The notes under the pieces were generated by a model. That model had not been told where the DNA came from and did no database searches. It was given only the letters and a program-made list of their open reading frames with translations. The translations under genes were made by a program, and so were the position numbers. From positions 1,550,001 to 1,614,000 of the forward strand of contig NZ_FOZL01000001.1 in assembly GCF_900114625.1 (NCBI RefSeq): DNA of 64,000 nucleotides. The letters are read 5' to 3'. This DNA comes from Granulicella pectinivorans. GTDB taxonomy: Bacteria; Acidobacteriota; Terriglobia; Terriglobales; Acidobacteriaceae. Of the stretch, positions 44,647-53,057 are shown piece after piece. The stretch's first letter is position 1; every line of letters starts with the position of its first letter.

Positions 44647-44652
44647 AGTATA
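44647..44652 (-). promoter_or_regulatory. -10 box upstream of the Wzy-type gene
   Basis: TATACT on the minus strand, about 29 bases before the start codon, in the 204-base divergent interval 44618-44821. A TTTGAA-like -35 is only 15 bases away, so the match is weak. Confidence 0.4.
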
Positions 44653-44821
44653 GGCTGCGCGGTCCACTTCAAACGCCCGGAATCAGGCATCGCACTCACC
44701 GGTCGTGCGGCTTCACGGTATCAAAGAATGCAACGCCCCAAAGTTTTCCGTGAGCAAATATCGCCGGGGCGCTTACGATCAAAGCAGTACGTCCATCCGG
44801 TGAAGGGATGAAGACCAAACG

Positions 44822-46945
44822 ATGAATGCGGCCATCTTGAAGCAGTCTCCGGAGATCCCCCGCGACCAGTCCTCGGACTCGGAGCGTTCGGGAGGCTTTT
44901 CCCTGGATCTGAAGCGCAGCTTCAAGATGCACAAGACACTGGCCATCTCGGTCGCCGTAGGAATTTCCGTCGTTCTCCTCGCCTATGGCTTGAGCAGAAG
45001 ACCCTACTACGAGACCCACGCCCTCATCTACGTCCAGCCGGTCAAGGCCAAGCTCACGACCGACAATACCGGCGCCACCTACGACCCCGCGCGCTACGAC
45101 ACCTACATCAACCAGCAGCTCCAGACCATTACCCGCACCGACATTCTCGCCGAGGCCCTCAGCAAGCCCGCCACCGTCAAATGGCGCTTCCCGCAGGAAA
45201 CCGACGACGCCGCCATCGACCGCCTCCGCACCAACCTCAAGGTCGAGCGCGACCAAGGCAGCTACCAGCTCTCCATCACCCTCGCCGGTTCCGATCCCGA
45301 GGCCATCGCCGACGTCGTTAACGCAGTCAGCGAAGCCTATATTCACGGCGAACGCTCCGATGAACTCGCCCAAAGCGATCAGCAACTCCAGATCCTCAAA
45401 ACCGAGCGCGACCGCCTCCGCAACAACCTCAGCAGCGACCGCCAGGAGCAGGCAGCCCTCAGCGCGGCCCTCGGCGTCGCCGACACCACCAACCCCGAAG
45501 TCACCAATCCCTTCGACGTCACGCTCACCGACCTCCGCGCCCAGTTGGCCGCGGCGACCGCCCAGCACGCTATCGCCGCCGCTCAGTTTGCCTCGGTGTC
45601 CCAAACCGGCTCCGACTCCTCCGCCGGCCTCCGTGCCGCCGCCGAGGATGCCTCCGCCAACGATCCCGGCCTAGCCGCCCTGAAGCAGACCATCAGCCAG
45701 CGCCGCAGCGTGCTCGTCAGCCAGATGGCCGGCCTCACCCCTAAGAATCCCCTCTACAAACAGGATCAGGACGAGCTCACCCGTCTCGACCAGTGGCTCG
45801 ACGCCGCCGCCACCGAGGTCCGCACCAAGGCCGCCAGGCAGCTCCAGGAGAAGCTCCGTCTCGACGCCAACCGCACCGCGACCCTCCAGTCCCGCCTCGA
45901 AGGAGAGCTTGCCCAGAAGACCGCCGTCGCCAGCGGAGCCACCCCGAAGCTCCAGCGCGCCGCCGATCTGGTCATGGACATCACCCGGCTCCAGACCCAC
46001 TTCACCGAGATCGACAGCGCCATCAACGCCATCGAGCTCGAAAAGAACACCTCGGGCCTCGTCCACATTCTTCTGCCCGCCGCACCGCCCTCCAAGCCCA
46101 AGGCCAGCAAGAAGATCTTCATCATCGGCGGTGCCGTCCCCCTCGGCATCCTCTTCGGGCTCATGGCGGCCGTCCTGAGCATGAAGATGGACCCCAGGGT
46201 CTATATCGCCGAGGACGTCAGCCGCGCCCTCGACTTCAAGCCCATGGCCGTCCTCCCCCATCATCGCGACGTCAAATCCTCCGTGATGGACGAATTCATG
46301 CTGCGGCTCGTAGCCGGCGTCGATCAGGCCCACCGCACCGGCGGAGCCCGCACCTTCGTCTTCACTGCCGCCTCCTCGGGGTCCAGTATCTCCAAGATGG
46401 TCGCCGCACTCGCCCGCAAGATCGAGCGCTTCGGTTACACCACCCTGATCGTCGACGCCGCCGAGGTGATGAAGCACGTCGCCCTGCCCAAGGATGAGAT
46501 GGCCTACCTCATGGGCGACGGCCAGGTCTCCAAGTCCTCCCGCATTGCCCCGGCGCGGCGAGAGAACTTCAACATCGGCAACTTCTCCCGCATGCGCTCG
46601 AACGTGGACCTCCTCTTCATTGAGGGTCTGCCTCTGCTCTCGTCGGCTGAAACCGAGTTCGCCGCGCGCCTCTCCGACATCACGATCCTGGTTGCGGAGT
46701 CCGAGAAGACGACCCGCGGCGAGCTCACCAACGCCCTCGAGCTGCTCAAGCGACTCGGCGTTCCCGGCGTCGCCGCGGTCCTCAGCAAGGTCAAGACCGT
46801 CCATGCGGACGACGAGTTCCTCTCCGTCATCCACGACGTCGAGACGCGCCAATCCGAGATGCCCGAGCAGGAGCCCATCGACTTCGAAGCCAAGGCGGAA
46901 CGCATACCCCTACGCGACGATCCGGAAGTGTACTCTCGCAAATAA
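44822..46945 (+). CDS. Wzz/GNVR chain-length protein with degenerate BY-kinase domain
   Basis: 707 residues. Membrane helices at about 39-58 and 430-452 enclose a periplasmic Wzz region with long coiled coils (about 170-220 and 320-420). The cytoplasmic C-terminal domain (about 480-690) has the order of a bacterial tyrosine kinase/ParA-like ATPase, but the Walker A region reads TAASSGSSISK instead of a G-GKT loop, and the tail has a single Tyr rather than a Tyr cluster. It likely sets polymer length and contacts the Wza-type pore but is probably not a kinase. Confidence 0.85.
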   Translation: MNAAILKQSPEIPRDQSSDSERSGGFSLDLKRSFKMHKTLAISVAVGISVVLLAYGLSRRPYYETHALIYVQPVKAKLTTDNTGATYDPARYDTYINQQLQTITRTDILAEALSKPATVKWRFPQETDDAAIDRLRTNLKVERDQGSYQLSITLAGSDPEAIADVVNAVSEAYIHGERSDELAQSDQQLQILKTERDRLRNNLSSDRQEQAALSAALGVADTTNPEVTNPFDVTLTDLRAQLAAATAQHAIAAAQFASVSQTGSDSSAGLRAAAEDASANDPGLAALKQTISQRRSVLVSQMAGLTPKNPLYKQDQDELTRLDQWLDAAATEVRTKAARQLQEKLRLDANRTATLQSRLEGELAQKTAVASGATPKLQRAADLVMDITRLQTHFTEIDSAINAIELEKNTSGLVHILLPAAPPSKPKASKKIFIIGGAVPLGILFGLMAAVLSMKMDPRVYIAEDVSRALDFKPMAVLPHHRDVKSSVMDEFMLRLVAGVDQAHRTGGARTFVFTAASSGSSISKMVAALARKIERFGYTTLIVDAAEVMKHVALPKDEMAYLMGDGQVSKSSRIAPARRENFNIGNFSRMRSNVDLLFIEGLPLLSSAETEFAARLSDITILVAESEKTTRGELTNALELLKRLGVPGVAAVLSKVKTVHADDEFLSVIHDVETRQSEMPEQEPIDFEAKAERIPLRDDPEVYSRK

Positions 46946-46998
46946 ATGCAACGCCTGATCGATCACACCCAGATGCACTGGCAAAGACATCGGTCTCG

Positions 46999-48501
46999 CT
47001 AGGGGCGGGGGAGGATGAGGGCTGCAAAGTAGCGGAGGGCCAGTTTGAGGTCGTGCTGCCAGGAGCGGCGGACGTCGTAGTAGGCGTCGGCGAGGTAGAG
47101 CTGCATGTCGTCGGTGCGGTCGGCTGCGGCTACGCTGGCCTCGGAGATGAGGCCGCTTTTGCCGTCGGCGTAGAGCATTTGCCACTCGGAGGAGAGGTTC
47201 TGGATGGACTCGCGGGTGCGGGGAGGGAGGCCGACGAAGCCGATGTCTCCGACGAACACGGCGAGGAGGCCAGGGAGGAACTGGCGGGTGAAGGCTCCCC
47301 AGCCGGCCTTGCGCGGCATGGACCATGCGTCGGCACCGAGGCAGGGAAGTTTGTAGGTTTCTTCTTCCGTGGGGCGGTCGGCGAGTGGGATAGCCTCCAT
47401 CTCGACGGTGGTGAGTCTGATGCCCTTGATGAGGATGAACCATGCGAGCGATACGAACGAGATGGGGAAGAAGAGGATGAAGAGAAGAAGCGCTCCGATG
47501 GATTGGAGAAGGTGGCGCAGGATGCCTCGCTGATGGGGGTCGGCCACGCGGCCGAGGAGGAAGCTCTCGCCGACGTCGAGGGAGGTGTCGAGGCGGACGT
47601 TGACGAGCAGGGTGCGGGCGACGATGGTCTGGTTGAGCTCGAGGGACTGGCCGATATAGCTGCCCATGAGGATGAGGGAGTTTTCGATGGAGGTTCGGGA
47701 GTCGATGAAGCAGTTGGAGCCGATGACGACGTTGGGACCCAGGGTGACGCCCTGCTGGATGCGGGTGTTGGGGCCGATGTAGATGGGTGGGTTGAGGGTG
47801 ACGTCGGGGTGGATGATGGTGTTGCGTGAGACCCAGACGTTGGGCTGGATCTCGAGGCCGGCGATGGTGTGGCCTTTGATCTGCTGGTTGAGGAGCTTGG
47901 TTTGGGAGATGAGGAGGCCGGCGGGGGTGGCGATGCTGATCCAGCGGGCGGTGGCGAGTACGGTGGCGGTGCCTTCCAGGGCGCGGTCTTCGAAGTATCG
48001 GGTGAGCTCGCGGGGAGTGAAGTTGGCGAAGTCCTCGACGCTGGCACCGAGGGGAAAGCGAGCGGCTCCTCCCCAGTGGAGGTTTCCGAGGAGGTCGTCG
48101 CCGGAGAGGAGGGTCTCGTCGGCTTCGTAGTAGAGGGTGGTTTCGGCGCGGCGGACGGCTTCGAAGTCGACGATGGGGAAGCGCTCGGCGTGGAGGAGGA
48201 GCCAGGCCTCGGCTTTGATCTCGTGGATGACGCGGAGCGAGCGATAGGGGTGGGTGGGGTCGGCGGCGAGGTGGTATCGGAAGCGTGAACCCCAACGGTC
48301 GCCGTTGCCGAAGAGGGCTTCGACGCGCTCGGGGGCGTGACCGACGATGAACTCGATGCGGAGGATTCCCTGATCGACGAGGGATTCGACGATGTGCTGG
48401 AGGGCGGGACGGTCTCCGAGGGGGAGAAGCGCGAGGGAGCGGTCGGCGTCGAGGCCGTGCATGGCGGGCGATGGCCCAGGAACGATGATGACGCCGATCA
48501 T
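46999..48501 (-). CDS. Nucleotidyltransferase-like / LbH fusion with degenerate sugar-transferase domain
   Basis: 500 residues. An N-terminal nucleotidyltransferase-like region (about 1-190) lacks the usual G-G-G-TR-PL-PK signature (reads IIVPGPSPAMHG..LPLGDRP). Left-handed beta-helix repeats cover about 213-300. A membrane helix (about 333-357) precedes a C-terminal segment that resembles a polyprenyl-phosphate sugar-1-phosphate transferase (FLPGLLAVFVGDIGFVGLPPRT, similar to the usual LPQLWNVLKGDMSLVGPRP) but lacks its acidic pair. Its role is unknown. The ATG overlaps the stop of the WecG fusion (ATGA), so the two are translationally coupled. Confidence 0.75.
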   Translation of the reverse strand: MIGVIIVPGPSPAMHGLDADRSLALLPLGDRPALQHIVESLVDQGILRIEFIVGHAPERVEALFGNGDRWGSRFRYHLAADPTHPYRSLRVIHEIKAEAWLLLHAERFPIVDFEAVRRAETTLYYEADETLLSGDDLLGNLHWGGAARFPLGASVEDFANFTPRELTRYFEDRALEGTATVLATARWISIATPAGLLISQTKLLNQQIKGHTIAGLEIQPNVWVSRNTIIHPDVTLNPPIYIGPNTRIQQGVTLGPNVVIGSNCFIDSRTSIENSLILMGSYIGQSLELNQTIVARTLLVNVRLDTSLDVGESFLLGRVADPHQRGILRHLLQSIGALLLFILFFPISFVSLAWFILIKGIRLTTVEMEAIPLADRPTEEETYKLPCLGADAWSMPRKAGWGAFTRQFLPGLLAVFVGDIGFVGLPPRTRESIQNLSSEWQMLYADGKSGLISEASVAAADRTDDMQLYLADAYYDVRRSWQHDLKLALRYFAALILPRP

Positions 48502-49928
48502 CGGATGCTACTCGCCGTGGCGCTTGCCGCGGAGTTGCGAAGGCGCTCTCGAAAGACGCGGTAGAGGAAGAGGCCGTTGCCGACGAAGTAGCGCTTCCAC
48601 ATGCGGCCGGGCTCCTGGTAGAAGCGGTAGAACCATTCGAGGCCGAGCTCGCGGAGCCAGATGGGAGCGCGAGGGATACGGCCTGAGTAGAAGTCGAGGA
48701 GGCCGCCGACGCCGATGGCGACCTTGGTGCCGAACTCGTTGAGGTGTTCGCTGATCCAGATGTCCTGGCGCGGAGCTCCGAAGGCGAGGAGCATGATGTC
48801 TGCTTTGGAGTTGCGGATGCCGGCGATGATGCCGGGTTCTTCGTCTTTCGAGAAGTAACCGTGGTGATAGCCGGCGACGCGGACGGCCGGGTGGTGCTCT
48901 GTGATCCATGCTGCGGCGGCTTCGGAGATGCCGGGCTTGCCTCCGAGCAGGTAGATGCTCATGCCGGCCTTGCCGAGGGCGGCGCAGAGGAAGGGGAACA
49001 TGTCGGTGCCGTTGACGTTTTCGCAGACGTTCTGGTCGAGCATTGCTCCGGCGATGCGGATGCCGATGCCGTCGGCGAGGGTGATGCGGGCGGCGGCGAG
49101 GGCGGCGCGGTAGACGGGGTTGATGACCGAGATGTTCATGCAGTCGGCGTTGGTGAAGCAGACCTGGTTGGACTTGCCCTCGCGGATGAGGTCGACGATG
49201 CGTTCGGAGGCCTCGGACATGGTGAGGTTGTCGATGCGGATGCCGAGGATGTGGATGATGGGCGGGGTGGGCCCGGTGTTGCGGGTGAAGATGGCGGTGG
49301 GGATGGCGCGGAGGGCGATGCCGAGGTCTCCCCAGAAGGTCTTGGTCTCGATGTATTCGAGGTCGAGGGAGAGCTCGGAGGTGTGGGCGATGTTGGCGCG
49401 CTTGCGGATCCAGGAGAGGGAGAGGAGACCGGGGCGGAGGTCGTAGCGCTTCCAGGCGTTGCGGGGATCGTCGACGATCTCTTCGGGGTGGATGGGGCGC
49501 GGCCCGATGAAGGACATCTCGCAGATGAGCACGTTGTAGAGCGCGGGCATGTTGCGGAGGAAGGTCATGCGCTGGAAGAAGCCGAATTTGGGGAAGTAGA
49601 ACTCGTACTGAGCGTAGCGTTTGGCCCAGCGTCCGAGGCGGATCTGGCTGCGGATGCCCCCATCGGCGTAGATGGCGATGACGAAGAGGATGAGGAGGAG
49701 AGGGCTGAGGAGGGTGATGAAGATAAAGGCGAGGTAGGTATCGGCGAGGACGCGGAGGAGGCGGGCGGCACGGACGGCGACGTGCCATTTTTTCGTCCGG
49801 CGGGCCTGGGCGCGGCGGCGGTTGCGTATGCCGTCTTCGGAGAACGCGTCGACGAGTTCGGCGAGGAGTTTGCTCCTGTCGAGGGGGGCTACTTCCTGCG
49901 GCTTTTTATCCGGCGTATCGGCTGGCAT
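48498..49928 (-). CDS. WecG/TagA glycosyltransferase fused to a degenerate priming transferase
   Basis: 476 residues. Residues about 55-215 resemble a bacterial sugar transferase: a membrane helix (62-86), MSFIGPRPIHPEE (138-150) and RYDLRPGLLS (161-170). The usual catalytic stretch with SLDELPQ is replaced by LRNMPALYN, so the acidic pair is missing. Residues about 227-425 are a WecG/TagA/CpsF (GT26) domain with TNADCMN (259-265), ADGIGI (285-290), NGTDMFP and GAPRQDIWISEH. The second domain should transfer a sugar such as a ManNAc-type residue to a lipid-linked precursor. The first may only anchor it to the membrane. Confidence 0.88.
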   Translation of the reverse strand: MPADTPDKKPQEVAPLDRSKLLAELVDAFSEDGIRNRRRAQARRTKKWHVAVRAARLLRVLADTYLAFIFITLLSPLLLILFVIAIYADGGIRSQIRLGRWAKRYAQYEFYFPKFGFFQRMTFLRNMPALYNVLICEMSFIGPRPIHPEEIVDDPRNAWKRYDLRPGLLSLSWIRKRANIAHTSELSLDLEYIETKTFWGDLGIALRAIPTAIFTRNTGPTPPIIHILGIRIDNLTMSEASERIVDLIREGKSNQVCFTNADCMNISVINPVYRAALAAARITLADGIGIRIAGAMLDQNVCENVNGTDMFPFLCAALGKAGMSIYLLGGKPGISEAAAAWITEHHPAVRVAGYHHGYFSKDEEPGIIAGIRNSKADIMLLAFGAPRQDIWISEHLNEFGTKVAIGVGGLLDFYSGRIPRAPIWLRELGLEWFYRFYQEPGRMWKRYFVGNGLFLYRVFRERLRNSAASATASSIR

Positions 49929-50305
49929 GCGCTCTAAAGATGTAGATGTGCGTTGGATGGGGCTGGATCGACCGGGCTGTGAGGTTCGCCTTGCTTCTTG
50001 TGATCTTCCTTACAAAGAGTGACACATTCCCGGCGCTGCGCGAAGGCGGGGTTTTGAGGATCGGCCAGGAGTGTTCCCGTTTGAACAACATGCCCGGAGG
50101 CCGCTCGCGATTTTGAATTGCGGTTGACCGCTGATCGGCAAGGATAACGCGCGCGGTGTGGAGAGTCCACTACACCGAAGTAACTCCCTCCGTCGGGAGA
50201 TAATAAGGGGACGCGGGTCTCTCGACCGGGCAGAGACGATGTGATACATCTGAACTGTTCCGCATCGGCAGAGTGCAGGTTCGCGAGGAATTCTGGAGCG
50301 TAGCG
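49929..50305. other. 377-base divergent intergenic region without a gene
   Basis: This gap separates the minus-strand WecG fusion from the plus-strand STAS gene. It contains a small CTCCC/GGGAG dyad (about 50184-50200) and a GATAAT box (50199-50204) that could be a -10 for the STAS transcript, with no convincing -35. I found no riboswitch, small gene or long repeat in it. Confidence 0.4.
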
Positions 50306-50644
50306 ATGATGGTTTTGACCTCGGAAGAGGGCGATGTTTCCGTTGGCCGGGTTGAGTCGAAGGTGCTCGACGCAGGCACGACGGCGGCCTTCAAGGAGGC
50401 GATGAAACCTTTGCTGCGCGATGGGGCGAAGGTGGTTCTGGACCTCTCGAAGGTGGAGTTTATCGACTCGAGCGGTCTGGGTGCGCTGGTGTCGAGCCTG
50501 AAGGCGGCGCATGGGGTGAACGCGGAGATCAAGCTGTTCGGGTTGCGGAAGCCGGTTCGGGCTCTGTTCGAACTGGTGCGGATGCATCGGGTGTTTGAGG
50601 TCTTCAACAGCGCGGAAGAGGCGATTTCGTCGTACAAGGGGTGA
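50306..50644 (+). CDS. STAS-domain anti-anti-sigma factor
   Basis: 112 residues from the first of two adjacent ATGs, with GGAG 8 bases upstream. A complete STAS domain with the phosphorylation motif FIDSSGLGAL (Ser55/Ser56) as in SpoIIAA/RsbV. The unphosphorylated form would sequester an anti-sigma kinase and so release a sigma factor or other target. It is the first gene of a plus-strand glycosyltransferase operon, two bases before the next ATG. The SpoIIE-type phosphatase at 36679-37515 is a candidate partner. Confidence 0.92.
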   Translation: MMVLTSEEGDVSVGRVESKVLDAGTTAAFKEAMKPLLRDGAKVVLDLSKVEFIDSSGLGALVSSLKAAHGVNAEIKLFGLRKPVRALFELVRMHRVFEVFNSAEEAISSYKG

Positions 50645-50646
50645 CG

Positions 50647-51861
50647 ATGAAGACGCTGCGGGTGGGGTATCTGGTCAGTAAGTACCCGGATGTGTCACAC
50701 ACGTTCATCTTGCGTGAGGTGCTGGCCCTGCGGGCGCGGGGCATGGAGATTGCGGTCGCTTCGATCAATGGGCCCCGGGTGTTGACCGAGGTGGAGCGGA
50801 TTGAGGCTGAGAAGACCTTTTATGTGAAGGCGGCGGGCGCGAAGGGCGCGATGAAGGCGCTGGGGTCGCTGCTTTCGACGGAGCCGGTGGGCGTGCTGCG
50901 CGGGTTGGTGTATGGGGTGAGGATGGGTGGGGGCGACCTGCGGCGGGTGCTTCTCGGTGGTTTTTATTTTGTCGAGGCTCTGATTTTGCTGCACTGGCTG
51001 CGGCGTCAGCGGCTGACGCATGTGCATGTTCACTTTGCGACGCCGGCGGCCGCGGTGGCGGCGATTGCGACGAAGATTGCGACGAGTACGTCGCCGCTGA
51101 CGATGTCGATGACGGTGCATGGGCCGGATGAGTTTTACGACGTGACGGCTTACTCGCTGGCGGCGAAGGTGGCGGCTTCGAAGTTTGTGGTGTGCATCAG
51201 CTTCTTTGCGCAGAGCCAGATGATGAAGCTTTCGGAGGAGTGGGGGAAGTTTGAGATTGGGCGGCTGGGGGTGGACTCGGGGCACTTTGGGGCTCGCGGA
51301 GTGAAGGCTGTGGAGGGTGTGTTCAAGGTGCTTTGCGTCGGGCGGTTGGTGGGGGCCAAGGGGCAGAGGATTTTGATTGAGGCGGTTGAACTGCTGCGTG
51401 GGCAGGGGCGGGAGGTCGAGCTGGATCTTGTGGGGGATGGTCCGGATCGTCAGGCGCTGGAGGCTTTTGTGAACTCGCGGGGTCTGGGTGGCGCGGTGCG
51501 GTTTGCGGGGTCGGTGGGGCAGGACCGGATTCGGGATTTCTATGGGGCGGCCGATGTATTTGCCATGGCAAGCTTTGCAGAGGGGATTCCCGTGGTGCTG
51601 ATGGAAGCGATGTCAATGGAGATTCCTGTGGTTGCCACCGGGATTAACGGGATTCCGGAGCTGATTCGGGATGGGATGGACGGGCTGCTGGTGGCGCCTT
51701 CGGATGTTCGCGGGATGGCGTGGGCGATTGCGCGGCTGATGAACGATGAGGCGCTGCGGGAGACGCTGGGCAAGGCTGGGCGGGTGAAGGTTGGGGCGGA
51801 GTATGCTCTGGCGGGCAGCGCGGATGGGCTGCTGGAGATCTTTCGGCGGAGGCTGGCATGA
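50647..51861 (+). CDS. GT4 glycosyltransferase
   Basis: 404 residues from the ATG at 50647 with AAGGGG suitably placed; a GTG two codons earlier overlaps the STAS stop. GT-B fold with YLVSKYPDVSHTFILRE (typical of colanic-acid-type GT4 enzymes), LCVGRLVGAKGQ and the EX7E motif in EGIPVVLMEAMSMEIPVVAT. It overlaps the following GT2 gene by ATGA. Codons are strongly G-ending, unlike the C-ending glycosyltransferase genes at 39-42 kb. Confidence 0.93.
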   Translation: MKTLRVGYLVSKYPDVSHTFILREVLALRARGMEIAVASINGPRVLTEVERIEAEKTFYVKAAGAKGAMKALGSLLSTEPVGVLRGLVYGVRMGGGDLRRVLLGGFYFVEALILLHWLRRQRLTHVHVHFATPAAAVAAIATKIATSTSPLTMSMTVHGPDEFYDVTAYSLAAKVAASKFVVCISFFAQSQMMKLSEEWGKFEIGRLGVDSGHFGARGVKAVEGVFKVLCVGRLVGAKGQRILIEAVELLRGQGREVELDLVGDGPDRQALEAFVNSRGLGGAVRFAGSVGQDRIRDFYGAADVFAMASFAEGIPVVLMEAMSMEIPVVATGINGIPELIRDGMDGLLVAPSDVRGMAWAIARLMNDEALRETLGKAGRVKVGAEYALAGSADGLLEIFRRRLA

Positions 51862-53057
51862 TCGGCGCGTTGTGGAGCTTCGTGGGGGGCGTGGCGGCCG
51901 TGGTGACGCTGCCGGGGACGATCGAGCTGCTGATGCTGAGTATCGCGGCGCTGATGCCGGGGGAGGAACTCCCGGGTGGTGAGGGTGCCTGGCGGGTCGC
52001 GGTGGTGGTTCCGGCGCATGACGAGGAGGCGGTGATCGCGTCGTGCATTCGCAGCCTGATGGCGGCGACGCGGACGGGGTTTGAGGTGGATGTGTACGTG
52101 ATTGCCGACCACTGCATGGATGAGACGGCGGCGATGGCGGAGGCGGCGGGGGCCCGGGTGATTCGGCGGGAAGATCCGCTGGAGCGCGGTAAGGGGCATG
52201 GGCTGCATGATGCGTTTACCCGGCTGGGCGCCGAAGGGTATGACTGCTTTCTGGTGGTGGATGCGGATACGGTGGTCGCGCCGGACTTTCTGCTGAAGGC
52301 TGCCGGGGCTCTGCGGGGCGGGGCGGAGGCGGTGCAGGTGCGGTATACGGCTCGGCAGGGGGAAGAGACGGTGCGGACGCGGCTGATGGACTTTGCGCTG
52401 TCGGCGTTCAATTGGGTAAGGCCGCGGGGGCGGGAGCGGATGGGAGTTTCGGCCGGGATTCTGGGGAATGGGTTTGGGTTGCGCCGCGAGACGCTGGAGG
52501 CGGTGCCTTATCTGGCGGCTTCGCTCGTGGAGGATCTGGAGTATCACCTGGCGCTGGTGCGGGCTGGGAAGAGGGTTCACTTCGTCGAGGGTGGCGGGGT
52601 GTTTGGGGAGATGCCGGTTCGCGGTAAGGGCGTGAAGACGCAGAGGGCGCGGTGGGAGGGTGGGCGGCTGCATATCGCGAGGATCCAGGCCCCGAAGCTG
52701 TTTGCGGATGTGCTGCGCGGGCAGGTGACGTCGCTGGAGCCGCTGCTGGATCTACTGCTGTTGCCGCTGGCTTTCCATGTGGTGTTGCTGGTGGTGGCGG
52801 CCACGGCACATGCGAAGCTGGTGAGCACGGTGGGGCTGACCGGGCTGGCGGTGGTGCTGATTCATCTGGGTGTGACGATTGCGGTGCGCAAGCGCGGCTG
52901 GGCGGACGTGGTGACGCTTGCCGGAGCGCCGTTTTATATAGTCTGGAAGCTTCTGCTTGTGCCCACGCTGTTGCGCCACGCGAGTGCGAAGCAGGAGTGG
53001 GTGAGGACGGATCGCAACGCTACGCTGGTGAAGGATGAGGATGACGAAGCGCGCTGA
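51858..53057 (+). CDS. Membrane GT2 glycosyltransferase
   Basis: 399 residues. An N-terminal hydrophobic segment (about 5-30) is followed by a GT-A domain with VVPAHDEE, VVDADT (DxD), EDLEYH and QRARW, that is the QxxRW motif of processive or cellulose-synthase-like GT2 enzymes. Two or more C-terminal helices (about 295-385) complete the fold. It may extend a beta-linked backbone or transfer a single sugar from the cytoplasmic side. Overlaps both neighbours. Confidence 0.92.
   Translation: MIGALWSFVGGVAAVVTLPGTIELLMLSIAALMPGEELPGGEGAWRVAVVVPAHDEEAVIASCIRSLMAATRTGFEVDVYVIADHCMDETAAMAEAAGARVIRREDPLERGKGHGLHDAFTRLGAEGYDCFLVVDADTVVAPDFLLKAAGALRGGAEAVQVRYTARQGEETVRTRLMDFALSAFNWVRPRGRERMGVSAGILGNGFGLRRETLEAVPYLAASLVEDLEYHLALVRAGKRVHFVEGGGVFGEMPVRGKGVKTQRARWEGGRLHIARIQAPKLFADVLRGQVTSLEPLLDLLLLPLAFHVVLLVVAATAHAKLVSTVGLTGLAVVLIHLGVTIAVRKRGWADVVTLAGAPFYIVWKLLLVPTLLRHASAKQEWVRTDRNATLVKDEDDEAR

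Noticed and set aside
49929..50305. Possible riboswitch or small RNA in the 377-base gap
   Set aside because: I found only short stems and no match to known conserved cores; evidence is too thin to call a feature.
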